64,000 nucleotides of DNA from NCBI GenBank assembly GCA_947478725.1, contig CANJWZ010000008.1, positions 47,046 through 111,045 on the forward strand, written 5' to 3'. The notes beneath the pieces are model-generated. The model was not told the origin of the DNA. It saw only the letters and a program-made list of their open reading frames with translations, and did not search any database. This DNA is from Comamonadaceae bacterium. GTDB taxonomy: Bacteria > Pseudomonadota > Gammaproteobacteria > Burkholderiales > Burkholderiaceae_C. This document shows, one piece after another, positions 47,389-57,100 of the stretch. The position numbers were made by a program, and so were the translations under genes. Each line of letters starts with the position of its first letter. The first letter of the stretch is position 1.

Positions 47389-48323
47389 GCTTTGACCCCT
47401 GCTTGTCCAGATTTATCGGACATGACGTCAAGGAACACGTCTTCCAGATCAGCTTTTCGTATCTCAACGTCTTCCGCCACCAGTCCAGCCTGGCGAACCG
47501 CTGCCAGATACTGCTCGATTTCATTCGCATTGTGGGCCGGGAACTGCACAATGCGGCCGGTAATGCGGGCCTGGTCCGCTAGCGCCTGCGGCAATTGACT
47601 GTCAATTTTGAAGCGCAGTACGTTGGAAGAAGCGGCTTTGAGCAGTTCAGAGGTTTGCGCCAGCGCCACGACCTTGCCCTGTTTAAGCATCGCAATGCGG
47701 CTGCACAATGCCTCGGCTTCTTCCAGATAGTGCGTGGTAAGCAGCACAGTGCTGCCTTGCTTGTTGAGTTTGGCGATGAATTGCCACAGCGTTTGGCGCA
47801 GTTCGACATCGACACCGGCCGTCGGTTCGTCAAGCACAATGACTTTTGGTTTGTGAACCAGGGCCTGCGCCACCAGAACGCGGCGCTTCATCCCCCCCGA
47901 CAGTTGACGCATATTGGCATTGGCCTTGTCCGCCAGGCCAAGGCTCGACAGCAGCTCGTCTATCCACGCATCGTTGTTTTTAATGCCGAAGTAGCCGGAT
48001 TGGATGTGCAAGGCTTCGCGAACGCTGAAAAACGGGTCAAACACCAGTTCTTGCGGCACCACACCCAATGTGCGGCGAGCGGCAGCGTAGTCGGACAGAA
48101 CATCGTGGCCGTGCACGGTGACCTTACCGCCGCTGGCCCGCGACAAACCCGCCAGAATGCTGATAAGAGAGGTTTTACCTGCGCCATTGGGCCCGAGCAG
48201 GCCGAAGAATTCGCCCTGATGGATGTCAAAGCTCACGTCGTCCAGGGCTTTGACGGCTGGGCCTGATTGACCGCGTTTGCTTGGGTAGGTTTTAGAAACT
48301 GATTGAAAGGAGATGGCTGGCAT
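47385..48323 (-). CDS. ABC-2 exporter ATP-binding protein
   Basis: 312 residues. Walker A is LGPNGAGKTS, the signature is LSGGMKRR, Walker B is VIVLDEPTAGVD, and the switch His is in LTTHYLEEAE. The C-terminal extension of about 80 residues (KIDSQLPQALADQARITG...) is typical of DrrA/YadG-like proteins. It pairs with the permease gene that follows. Confidence 0.95.
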   Translation of the reverse strand: MPAISFQSVSKTYPSKRGQSGPAVKALDDVSFDIHQGEFFGLLGPNGAGKTSLISILAGLSRASGGKVTVHGHDVLSDYAAARRTLGVVPQELVFDPFFSVREALHIQSGYFGIKNNDAWIDELLSSLGLADKANANMRQLSGGMKRRVLVAQALVHKPKVIVLDEPTAGVDVELRQTLWQFIAKLNKQGSTVLLTTHYLEEAEALCSRIAMLKQGKVVALAQTSELLKAASSNVLRFKIDSQLPQALADQARITGRIVQFPAHNANEIEQYLAAVRQAGLVAEDVEIRKADLEDVFLDVMSDKSGQAGVKA

Positions 48324-48405
48324 GAACCCGCTATTTTAGAGGGTTCGAAGGGTCGGGGCACTGCGCTTGCCATATGGCCCAGGCGGGGCAAGCTTATCGA
48401 CGAGG

Positions 48406-48675
48406 TTAAATCGCAGATGGAACCAGTTCAGCCACGCCGTACAAGAGTGCCAGTTGACTCAGCCGGGCAGGCATACCATGAACCGAAAAGGTCTTGCCCG
48501 CAGCCAGAGCCTCCCGCCTGCAGGCCAGCATCAATGCCAAGGCTGACGAATCAAACTGTGTCAAAGCGGTGGCATCAAGCACCACGGCAGTCTTCGCTGA
48601 AACCATTTGGGTTTTCAAGCCGCGCGCGGTGTCGAGTGCCTGGGCATGGGTAACAACGGATGGCAACGTCAACAC
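48406..48675 (-). CDS. mlaB: STAS-domain protein MlaB
   Basis: 89 residues from a GTG that follows GAGGGC by five bases; longer frames run back into mlaC. The STAS core TAVVLDATALTQFDSSALALMLACRREALAAGK has the conserved Asp-Ser-Ser-Ala turn. MlaB stabilises the MlaFEDB inner-membrane transporter for phospholipid retrieval. It follows mlaC by 10 bases, as in E. coli. Confidence 0.88.
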   Translation of the reverse strand: MLTLPSVVTHAQALDTARGLKTQMVSAKTAVVLDATALTQFDSSALALMLACRREALAAGKTFSVHGMPARLSQLALLYGVAELVPSAI

Positions 48676-48685
48676 CGTCTTGCCC

Positions 48686-49315
48686 TCAGGACTTCTTGGC
48701 GCTGTTGCTTTTGTTACGCTCGGACAGCGAGGCAATCAGGCCATCGATACCCTTGGCATTGATTTCTTGCGAAAACTGGGTGCGGTAGGTTTCAACCAGC
48801 CACAAGCCCAACACGTTCAGGTCGTAAATCTTCCAGCCGGTCGGTGTTTTTTCCAGGCGATAGTCGAGTTGGATGGGGTCACCCCGGCCCAGCACTTCGG
48901 TGCGCACCAACACCTCGGTATCGGCAGCCGCCGCACGCAGGGGCTTGACACTGATGGTCTGGTCTTTCGCTTGGGACAGTGCGCCGGAATAGGTACGGAT
49001 CAAAAGGGTTTTGAACTCATCCTGCAATTTCTTTTGCTGCTCAGGCGTGGCCTGACGCCAACTGCGGCCCACCGCAGACGCTGTCATCCGGGTGAAGCTG
49101 ACGTTGGGCATGATCTGGCTGTCTACCAGTGACATGACTTTGGTCATGTCGCCTGATTGCACTGATTTATCAGCCTTGATGTTGTCGAGCACCTCAGAAG
49201 CCACCCGCTTGATCAGGCCGTCAGGAGATTCATCAGCAGCGCGAGCAAGGGGAGCGGCCAGCAGCATGGCCGTCATGACCAGGGAAGCAAGTTGCAGGGC
49301 AGTTCTACGTAGCAT
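48686..49315 (-). CDS. mlaC: Phospholipid-binding periplasmic protein MlaC
   Basis: 209 residues. A signal peptide ends near LAAPLARAADES. The body matches MlaC: VMSLVDSQIMPNVSFTRMTASAVGRSWRQATPEQQKKLQDEFKTLLIRTYSGAL, here cited only as the region of residues about 63-115. It shuttles phospholipids across the periplasm between the outer-membrane MlaA complex and the MlaFEDB transporter. A Lys/Ser-rich tail ends the protein. Confidence 0.95.
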   Translation of the reverse strand: MLRRTALQLASLVMTAMLLAAPLARAADESPDGLIKRVASEVLDNIKADKSVQSGDMTKVMSLVDSQIMPNVSFTRMTASAVGRSWRQATPEQQKKLQDEFKTLLIRTYSGALSQAKDQTISVKPLRAAAADTEVLVRTEVLGRGDPIQLDYRLEKTPTGWKIYDLNVLGLWLVETYRTQFSQEINAKGIDGLIASLSERNKSNSAKKS

Positions 49316-49392
49316 GTTGGGCTTTCAAAAATGGGCTTTGCGCTTGCATAACGCAGCTGATGGTCCGACGTGTGCTTGCCAGGGTTTTTCTT

Positions 49393-50166
49393 TTATTTGG
49401 CAGCAGGAACGGTCGCAGGAACCGGCAGATCGTAACGCTCTTCCTTGGGCGGGGTGTCTTGAGGCGCAGTGTTACGGCCAATCGAGTTGGCACGACGCTG
49501 CAAATATAAATCGCGTGTAAAGCTGTATTTGTCCAGCGATGCCTGCTCGAGCACGGCCTCCGTTCCTAAAAAATCAGCGCGTTTATCCACCACGCGCATG
49601 ATGATCAGAGAGTTGCGGAATGGCACATTTTTGACATTACCAAGAACGTCAACACTCGAACCGACCACCATTCCGACAGAGTCTCGCACCGACGATGGCC
49701 CGAAAAACGGCAGCACGACGTAGGCGCCGGACGCCATTCCCCAGTAACCCAGCGTTTGACCAAAGTCCTGCTTGTTTCTGGCCAAACGCATTTCTGTACC
49801 AATATCGAGCACCCCAGCCAAACCAAGAGTGCTGTTAAAAGCCACGCGAATGCCGGTTTCCAGCGTTTCTTTTGGCTTGAACTGCAACGCATTGTTAACC
49901 ACCGACCAGACATCGGCGATGTTATTAAAGAAGTTGTTGACCCCTGTGCGCACCGGAGAAGGTGTGACATCCTTATAGGCCTTGGCCACGGGCATGAAGA
50001 TGGCCCGGTCCAGTCCGTCGTTCACATTGAAAACTGTTCGGTTAAACGGCTCCAGCGGGTCTGCCGGGTTGGCATTGGGACCTGTGGCGCAGCCTTGCAC
50101 CAAGACGACAAGCAGGCCAAGCGCAGCCATTCGCAATGCGCGGATGGTCAGATGAAGTAAGTTCAT
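49393..50166 (-). CDS. mlaA: Outer-membrane lipoprotein MlaA (VacJ)
   Basis: 257 residues. The lipobox LVQGC gives a lipidated Cys26. DPLEPFNRTVFNVNDGLDRA and the later FGQTLGYWGMASGAYVVLPFFGPSSVRD region are the VacJ hallmarks. MlaA forms the outer-membrane ring that removes misplaced phospholipids. Here it is inside the mla operon, between mlaD and mlaC, as in other Burkholderiales but not E. coli. It overlaps mlaD by four bases. Confidence 0.96.
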   Translation of the reverse strand: MNLLHLTIRALRMAALGLLVVLVQGCATGPNANPADPLEPFNRTVFNVNDGLDRAIFMPVAKAYKDVTPSPVRTGVNNFFNNIADVWSVVNNALQFKPKETLETGIRVAFNSTLGLAGVLDIGTEMRLARNKQDFGQTLGYWGMASGAYVVLPFFGPSSVRDSVGMVVGSSVDVLGNVKNVPFRNSLIIMRVVDKRADFLGTEAVLEQASLDKYSFTRDLYLQRRANSIGRNTAPQDTPPKEERYDLPVPATVPAAK

Positions 50167-50681
50167 TTTTTGTCGTTGCTCCCTGGCGCTGGTACTGATG
50201 TTGCGGCTGTGGCTGCCGGCGTGCTGCTGTCCGCAGCTTTGCTGTACAAAAATTGGCTGATCAAGGTTTCCAGCACCACGGCGGACTGGGTTTGTTTGAT
50301 GATATCGCCAGCAGCCATGTTTTTGTCGCTGGCGCCTGCTTCGATGCCGATGTATTGCTCACCCAGCAAACCGCTGGTCAAAATTTTGAGGGATGAATCT
50401 TTGGGAAAAACATACTTGCTTTCCATGGCCAGGTTCACGCTGGCCTGATATGACTTGTCGTCAAAGCTGATGTTTTCAACCCGACCGATCACCACGCCTG
50501 CGCTTTTGACGGCGGCGCGCGGCTTCAAACCGCCGATATTGTCAAACTTGGCAGTGACTTTGTAGGAGGTGTCAAAGTTCAGGCTCAGCAGGTTAGCCGA
50601 CTTGAGTGCAAGAAACAAAATGGCTACCCCGCCAATCAGCACAAACAAGCCTACCCACAGATCAGTTTTTGAGCGTTGCAT
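50163..50681 (-). CDS. mlaD: MCE-domain membrane protein MlaD
   Basis: 172 residues from MQRSKTDLWVG; a start five codons upstream is less likely. One N-terminal helix (LWVGLFVLIGGVAILFLAL) is followed by a single MCE domain with KFDNIGGLKPRAAVKSAGVVIGRV and GLLGEQYIGIEAG. It forms the periplasmic hexamer of the MlaFEDB transporter. The Ala/Thr/Pro-rich tail is not conserved. Confidence 0.95.
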   Translation of the reverse strand: MQRSKTDLWVGLFVLIGGVAILFLALKSANLLSLNFDTSYKVTAKFDNIGGLKPRAAVKSAGVVIGRVENISFDDKSYQASVNLAMESKYVFPKDSSLKILTSGLLGEQYIGIEAGASDKNMAAGDIIKQTQSAVVLETLISQFLYSKAADSSTPAATAATSVPAPGSNDKK

Positions 50682-50700
50682 CGTTTTTTCTTTCAAATTC

Positions 50701-50754
50701 CATCTAGCAGCCCAATACGCTTGTATTTATTTTCGCATAGCCTAAAGCTAGATG
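50701..50754 (-). repeat. Inverted-repeat spacer between mlaE and mlaD
   Basis: CATCTAGC and GCTAGATG, perfect 8-bp arms, enclose 38 bases containing GGCTATGCG and ACAAGCGTATTGGGCTGC on the minus strand, which match the right half of the AT-rich dispersed repeat. The right arm includes the mlaE stop codon. The 66-base gap between mlaE and mlaD is almost entirely this element. Confidence 0.55.
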
Positions 50755-51542
50755 CTGAACATCAGGGTGGTGAGCAAAAAGTCCAGCCCAAGTACCGCCA
50801 GCGACGCCACGACAACCGTGCGGGTGGTGGCCCGGGACACCCCTTCTGGCGTGGGCTGCGCTTCAAAACCCTGGTAGAGCGCCACAAAAGTCACCGTGAC
50901 ACCAAACACACAGCTTTTGACGATGCCATTGCCAACGTCACGCCACACGTCCACCCCGCCTTGCATCTGGCTCCAGAACGAGCCAGCGTCAATGCCGATC
51001 ATGAGGACGCCGACGATCCAGCCGCCAAGCACACCCACAGCACTGAAAACCGCTGCCAGCAGCGGCATGGCAATGATGCCGCCCCAAAAACGCGGTGCCA
51101 GAATGCGGCGCACCGGGTCTACTGCCATCATTTCCATCGCCGACAATTGCTCGCCGGCTTTCATCAGGCCAATTTCAGCCGTCAGGGCGGTACCGGCGCG
51201 GCCAGCAAACAGCAGTGCTGTGATCACCGGCCCCAATTCACGCACCAAACTGAGCGCCACCAGCAAACCCAGAGCCTCTGACGATCCATAGCGCTGGAGC
51301 GTGTAGTAGCCCTGCAAGCCGAGCACAAAACCGACAAACAGGCCAGACACCGAAATGATGGCGAGCGAATAATTGCCCAAAAAGAAGATCTGGTCACGAA
51401 CCAGGCCAAAACGGCTCAGGACCGAGCCGGTGTTGGTGCATAGCCGTAGGAACAGACGCGTGGCGTAGCCCAGGTGGCCGAGTTGCTGGCGCGCAGCAAA
51501 GCCGAGCCTGGAAATCAAGTTTGATTCGGCTTGACTCATCAA
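50748..51542 (-). CDS. mlaE: Mla transporter permease MlaE
   Basis: 264 residues. The MlaE/YrbE pattern is clear: an amphipathic N-terminus, then FVGFVLGLQGYYTLQRYG, LVRELGPVITALLFAGRAGTALTAEIGLMK (cited as the EGxxR-type coupling region, about 110-140), and five hydrophobic helices. It forms the membrane dimer of MlaFEDB. It overlaps mlaF by four bases. Confidence 0.96.
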   Translation of the reverse strand: MMSQAESNLISRLGFAARQQLGHLGYATRLFLRLCTNTGSVLSRFGLVRDQIFFLGNYSLAIISVSGLFVGFVLGLQGYYTLQRYGSSEALGLLVALSLVRELGPVITALLFAGRAGTALTAEIGLMKAGEQLSAMEMMAVDPVRRILAPRFWGGIIAMPLLAAVFSAVGVLGGWIVGVLMIGIDAGSFWSQMQGGVDVWRDVGNGIVKSCVFGVTVTFVALYQGFEAQPTPEGVSRATTRTVVVASLAVLGLDFLLTTLMFSI

Positions 51543-52384
51543 CGCTTGCCTTTTTGCGCTGCAGCAGCGTTGCCAAAGTCAGTGGCCACATCTGGGCCGG
51601 GATAGTGAAACTTGACCGGACCCTCGCTCAGCGCGTTGACAAACTGGTGGACCAGCGGATCTTTCGAATGCCGCACCTCATCAGGCGTACCCTGAGCCGC
51701 AATGCCGCCGTTGGCCAAGATGATCACCTTGTCGGCAATTTTGAAAGTTTCTTCCAGGTCATGCGACACGATGATGGATGTGATGCCCAGCGTGTCATTG
51801 AGCTGGCGAATCAGTTGTGCGGCAGTGCCGAGCGAGATCGGGTCCAGTCCGGCAAAGGGCTCGTCGTACATGATGAGTTCCGGGTCGAGCACGATGGCCC
51901 GGGCCAGGGCTACGCGGCGTGCCATGCCGCCAGAAATTTCACTTGGCATCAAGTCGCGCGCGCCGCGCAAACCGACAGCGTTGAGCTTCATCAGCACGAT
52001 GTCACGGATCAGATCGGCACTTAAATCGGTGTGCTCGCGCAGCGCAAAGGCGACGTTGTCAAAAACGCTCAAGTCAGTGAACAGCGCACCAAACTGAAAC
52101 AGCATGCCCATGCGGCGCCGTGCAGCATATAAATCGGCCTGCGTCATGCTGCCAACGTTTCTTCCGTCAAACAGAACCTGGCCACTGTTGGCTTTTTGTT
52201 GCCCACCAATCAGCCGCAACACGGTGGTTTTGCCGCCGCCGGATGCCCCCATGAGCGCCGTGACTTTGCCGCGCGGCACTGAAAGCGTGACTTTGTCGAG
52301 AACGATGCGATCAAAGCCAGAGCCCGGGTAGGAAAAGGTGACATCCTTGAATTCCACCAAGGAGCTGGGGTCTGGCTGCGACAT
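51539..52384 (-). CDS. mlaF: Mla transporter ATPase MlaF
   Basis: 281 residues. Walker A is LMGASGGGKTT, the signature is ISGGMARRVALAR, Walker B is LIMYDEPFAGLDPI, and the switch His is in VSHDLEE. It powers MlaFEDB. It is the first gene of the long minus-strand run and has a candidate promoter 29-56 bases upstream. Confidence 0.97.
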   Translation of the reverse strand: MSQPDPSSLVEFKDVTFSYPGSGFDRIVLDKVTLSVPRGKVTALMGASGGGKTTVLRLIGGQQKANSGQVLFDGRNVGSMTQADLYAARRRMGMLFQFGALFTDLSVFDNVAFALREHTDLSADLIRDIVLMKLNAVGLRGARDLMPSEISGGMARRVALARAIVLDPELIMYDEPFAGLDPISLGTAAQLIRQLNDTLGITSIIVSHDLEETFKIADKVIILANGGIAAQGTPDEVRHSKDPLVHQFVNALSEGPVKFHYPGPDVATDFGNAAAAQKGKR

Positions 52385-52412
52385 GAAAAATTAAGAGCTG
52401 AGGAGAGAGGTC

Positions 52413-52440
52413 ATCATAAAGGGATTACTTAATGTAACAA
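52413..52440 (-). promoter_or_regulatory. Candidate promoter of the mla operon
   Basis: Minus strand: TTGTTA, 16 bases, TATGAT, ending 29 bases before the mlaF ATG. CTCTCCTCAGCTC lies between. It is the only good sigma-70 pair in the 187-base gap. Confidence 0.5.
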
Positions 52441-52458
52441 AATGTACATTTGAATACG

Positions 52459-52492
52459 AAAAGGCTTGAAAACGCGGTTTTTGAGCCTTTTT
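52459..52492 (-). terminator. Terminator between gltD and mlaF
   Basis: AAAAGGCT pairs with AAGCCTTTT through an AAAA/TTTT inner stem (one mismatch), with T-rich ends on both strands. On the minus strand it follows gltD. Confidence 0.65.
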
Positions 52493-52505
52493 ATTTCGAA
52501 ACTAC

Positions 52506-52568
52506 ACGTGTTTTAGACCTCTATTCCAATCAATGAAAGCGCTAAATGCTCCTGTTTTGATAGCGAAA
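52506..52568 (-). repeat. AT-rich dispersed repeat, best-preserved copy
   Basis: On the minus strand: TTTCGCTATC, AAAACAGGAGC, ATTTAGCGCTTTC, ATTGATTGG, then GAGGTCTAAAACACG. It carries all the family blocks in order and starts 4 bases after the gltD stop. Confidence 0.7.
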
Positions 52569-52571
52569 CAG

Positions 52572-54038
52572 TTATCGTGGCAAGTCACTGAACCCCATCA
52601 AAAACTCATCCACAGACCGAGCCGCCTGGCGGCCTTCCCTGATGGCCCACACCACAAGGCTTTGCCCGCGGCGAATGTCACCCGCCACAAACACTTTCGG
52701 CACATTGGTCGCATAACCGCCGATCAATGCGTCGCTGGCCTTGGCGTTGCCACGGTTGTCCTTGTCGATGCCAAACGATTCGAGGATAGACGCGACTGGG
52801 GACACAAAACCCATGGCCAGCAGCACCAGATCGGCCTTGAGGGTTTGCTCAGAGCCGGCGACTTCCACCATCTTGCCATTGACCCATTCGACGCGCACCG
52901 TTTTCAAACCGGTGACCTTGCCTTTTTCGCCCAACAGCTCTTTGGTGGAAATCGCAAATTCGCGCTCGCAGCCTTCCTCATGGCTGGAGCTGGTACGCAA
53001 TTTGACGGGCCAGTACGGCCAGGTCATGGGGCGATTTTCTTCTTCCGGCGGCTGGGGCATCAGTTCAAACTGCGTGACGCTGACAGCGCCGTGGCGGTTG
53101 CTGGTCCCCACACAGTCGCTGCCGGTGTCGCCGCCGCCAATCACGATGACGTGTTTGCCGTCAGCGCGCAGCTGGCCTTTGACTTTGTCACCGGCATTGA
53201 CCTTGTTTTGCGACGGCAAAAACTCCATGGCGAAGTGCACGCCGTCCAGGTCACGCCCCGGCACAGGCAGGTCGCGTGACTGTTCAGCGCCGCCCGTGAG
53301 CATGACGGCGTCAAAGTCCTTTTGCAGTTGCTCTGGGGTGATGGTGTCGACCGCCCAATTGGTCACTTTGCTGTCTTTGGGCAATTGGCCAACCATCACG
53401 CCGCACTTGAAGGTCACGCCTTCTGCCGTCATTTGCTCGACCCGGCGGTCGATGTGGAGTTTCTCCATCTTGAAGTCCGGAATGCCGTAGCGCAGCAGGC
53501 CGCCGACGCGGTCATTCTTTTCAAACAGTGTCACGTCGTGACCGGCACGCGCCAACTGCTGGGCGGCGGCCATGCCTGCAGGGCCGCTGCCGACGATGGC
53601 GACTTTTTTACCGGTTTTGTGTTTGGGCAATTGCGGTTTGACCCAGCCCTCAGACCAGGCCCGGTCGATGATGGCGTGCTCGATCGACTTGATGCCGACT
53701 GCATCGTCATTCACGTTCAATGTGCAGGCCGCTTCGCACGGTGCCGGGCAAATACGACCGGTGAACTCGGGAAAGTTGTTCGTGCTGTGCAGCGTGTCAA
53801 TCGCGTTTTTCCAGTCAGCGCGAAACACCATGTCGTTGAAGTCAGGAATGATGTTGTTGACTGGGCAGCCCGTGTTACAAAACGGCGTGCCGCAGTCCAT
53901 GCAGCGTGCTGATTGCTTTTTGGCCTGCTCGTCGTCCAGACCAATGACAAACTCTTTGTAGTTCTTCAGCCGCTCAGGCACAGGTTTGTAGCCCTCTTCC
54001 AGACGCTCAAATTCCATGAAACCGGTGATTTTTCCCAT
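52572..54038 (-). CDS. gltD: Glutamate synthase (NADPH) small subunit GltD
   Basis: 488 residues. The N-terminal 4Fe-4S cysteines are Cys46, Cys49, Cys54 and Cys58 ([13 protein letters not shown]). The FAD site is [17 protein letters not shown], and the NADPH site is [16 protein letters not shown]. It passes electrons from NADPH to GltB. It is placed 115 bases after gltB, with an AT-rich repeat in the gap. Confidence 0.98.
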   Translation of the reverse strand: MGKITGFMEFERLEEGYKPVPERLKNYKEFVIGLDDEQAKKQSARCMDCGTPFCNTGCPVNNIIPDFNDMVFRADWKNAIDTLHSTNNFPEFTGRICPAPCEAACTLNVNDDAVGIKSIEHAIIDRAWSEGWVKPQLPKHKTGKKVAIVGSGPAGMAAAQQLARAGHDVTLFEKNDRVGGLLRYGIPDFKMEKLHIDRRVEQMTAEGVTFKCGVMVGQLPKDSKVTNWAVDTITPEQLQKDFDAVMLTGGAEQSRDLPVPGRDLDGVHFAMEFLPSQNKVNAGDKVKGQLRADGKHVIVIGGGDTGSDCVGTSNRHGAVSVTQFELMPQPPEEENRPMTWPYWPVKLRTSSSHEEGCEREFAISTKELLGEKGKVTGLKTVRVEWVNGKMVEVAGSEQTLKADLVLLAMGFVSPVASILESFGIDKDNRGNAKASDALIGGYATNVPKVFVAGDIRRGQSLVVWAIREGRQAARSVDEFLMGFSDLPR

Positions 54039-54082
54039 GATGCTGTCCTGTGCGAATAAATTGCTTTAAAAGGCCTTTTGAG

Positions 54083-54150
54083 CCTGTTTTAGGTGACTTT
54101 CAGTGCTGCAGCCCAATGAATGCATGGGCCAGCAGCTCCTCATTTAAGAG
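54083..54150 (-). repeat. AT-rich dispersed repeat between gltB and gltD
   Basis: On the minus strand: GAGGAGCTGCTGGCCC, ATTCATTGGGCTGCAG, then CACCTAAAACAGGC. It matches the copies at 39765 and 63756 block for block. It starts 3 bases after the gltB stop. Confidence 0.7.
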
Positions 54151-54153
54151 TGT

Positions 54154-57100
54154 TTATTTGGCGCCAACCGGCTCGCGGTTGGTCTGAACCTGCGCACGCG
54201 TTGTCTCGGTGGATGCACTCAAGCGGCGGTCTTTTCGTTCGAGCAAGGCACGCTTGTACTCGTTCGGGAAGACTTTGACGAACTTCAAGCGCGACTCAGC
54301 CCAGGTGTCCAGCAACTCGCGCGCACGCTTGCTGCCGGTCCAGCGGTTGTGGTCTTGCAGCAGGCGCTTGAGAAGTGCTTCGTCGCTCTCCTCGGCATGC
54401 CAGTCTGACGTGTCGTGGGTATGCTGCTCGGCCGTTGTGACGACCTTGTCAAGGCTGACCATGGTGGTATTGCAACGGCTGGCAAACTGGCCATCTTCGT
54501 CATAGACATAGGCCACGCCGCCGCTCATGCCGGCTGCAAAATTGCGGCCGGTTTTACCCAGCACCAGCACCGTTCCGCCCGTCATGTACTCGCAGCCGTG
54601 GTCGCCCGTGCCTTCCACAACCGCCGTCGCACCCGACAGTCGCACCGCAAAGCGCTCGCCCGCCACGCCGCTGAAAAACGCCTCACCTGTGGTGGCACCG
54701 TAGAGCACGGTGTTACCGACGATGGTGTTTTTGTGCGACTCGCCCCTGAAGTCAATGCTAGGGCGCACCACAATGCGGCCTCCGCTCAGGCCCTTGCCGG
54801 TGTAGTCGTTGGCGTCGCCAATCAGGTACATGGTGATGCCTTTTGCCAGGAACGCACCAAACGACTGGCCGCCGGTGCCTTCGAGCTGAATGCGCAGCGT
54901 ATCGTCTGGCAGGCCTTGCGGGTGGTGGCGCGTCAGCTCGCCCGACAGCATGGCGCCGACGGTGCGGTTGACGTTGCGTGCCACCTCAATGAACTGGACT
55001 TTTTCGCCCTTTTCAATGGCCGCTTTTGACTTTTCAATCAGCCGCACGTCAAGGGCTTTTTCCAGCCCATGCTCTTGGGTGGAGCTGTGCAAACGCGGCA
55101 CGTCAGCCGGGACATTGGGCTGATAGAACAGGCGCGCAAAGTCAAGGCCGGCGGCCTTCCAGTGCTCAATGCCTTTTTGCGTGTCAAGCAAGTCAGCCCG
55201 GCCAATCAGTTCGTCAAAGGTGCGCACGCCGAGTTGCGCCATTAAATGGCGCGCTTCTTCGGCCACAAAGAAAAAATAATTGACCACATGCTCGGGCTTG
55301 CCGCTGAATTTTTGGCGCAGCACCGGGTCTTGCGTGGCCACACCCACCGGGCAGGTGTTCAAGTGGCATTTGCGCATCATGATGCAGCCCTCAACCACCA
55401 GCGGGGCGGTGGCAAAACCGAACTCATCGGCACCCAGCAGCGCGCCAATGACCACGTCCCGACCGGTTTTCATCTGGCCGTCGGCCTGCACGCGAATGCG
55501 GCCGCGCAGGCGGTTGAGCACCAATGTTTGCTGGGTTTCGGCCAGGCCAATTTCCCACGGGCTGCCTGCATGCTTGATGCTCGACCAGGGCGATGCGCCT
55601 GTGCCGCCGTCATGGCCTGCTATCACAATGTGGTCAGCCTTGGCCTTGGTCACGCCTGCCGCGATGGTGCCAACGCCGACTTCACTGACCAGTTTGACGC
55701 TGATGCTGGCGCGCGGGTTCACGTTTTTCAAATCATGAATCAGCTGCGCCAAGTCTTCGATCGAATAAATGTCGTGGTGCGGTGGTGGAGAAATCAAACC
55801 CACGCCCGGCACCGAATAACGCAGCGCGCCAATGTATTCACTGACCTTGCCGCCGGGCAACTGGCCGCCTTCACCCGGTTTGGCACCCTGCGCCATTTTG
55901 ATTTGAATCTGGTCAGCAGACACCAGATATTCAGCTGTCACGCCAAAGCGGCCCGAGGCCACCTGCTTGATCTTTGAGCGCAGCGAGTCACCGTCTTGCA
56001 AAGGCAAATCAACTTCCACCTGTTTGGGGCCAATCACGCTTTTGAGTGTTTCGCCTTTTTTGATCGGGATGCCTTTGAGCTCCTGGCGGTAGCGGTTCGG
56101 GTCTTCACCGCCCTCGCCGGTGTTGCTTTTGCCGCCAATGCGGTTCATGGCCACGGCCAGCGTGGCATGGGCTTCCGTGCTGATGGAGCCCAGCGACATG
56201 GCACCCGTGGCGAAGCGTTTGACGATTTCTTTGGCGGACTCGACCTCATCGATCGGGATGGCCTTGCTCGGGTCAATCTTGAACTCAAACAGCCCGCGCA
56301 GCGTCATATGGCGCCGATTTTGGTCGTTGATCAGCTGGGCGTATTCTTTGTAGGTGCTGAAATTGTTGGCGCGCGTGGCGTGCTGCAATTTGGCAATGGC
56401 ATCGGGTGTCCACATGTGGTTTTCACCGCGCACGCGGAAGGCGTATTCGCCGCCTGCATCGAGCATGCTGCTCAGCACCGGGTCATCGCTGAAAGCGGCA
56501 CGGTGCATGCGCAGCGCTTCTTCGGCAATCTCAAACACGCCCATGCCTTCCACCTGGCTGGCGGTGCCGGTGAAGAACTTGGCAATCGTCTCGCGGCTCA
56601 GGCCAATCGCTTCAAACAGCTGCGCACCGCAGTAACTCATGTAGGTCGACACGCCCATTTTGGACATGATTTTCGACAGGCCTTTGCCAACCGCTTTGGT
56701 GTAGTTGTAGATGGCTTTTTCAGTCGACAGATCACCCGGCAATCCCTTATGCATCTCGGCCAATGTTTCCAGCGCCAGGTAGGGGTGTACGGCCTCCGCG
56801 CCGTAGCCTGCCAGCACCGCGAAGTGATGAACTTCACGGGCCGAGCCAGTTTCAACCACCAGGCCTGCGTTGGTGCGCAAGCCCACGCTCACCAGATGCT
56901 GGTGAATCGCTGACAAAGCGAGCAAAGCCGGAATGGCCACCTGGGTTGCGCTCAAGGCGCGATCGCTGATGATGAGAATATTTTTGCCAGACTTGATGGC
57001 ATCCACGGCCTCGGCGCAAAGGGAGGCGAGCTTGGCTTCTACACCTTCATGGCCCCAGGCCAGTGGGTAAGTGATGTCGAGCGTGTAGCTTTTGAACTTG

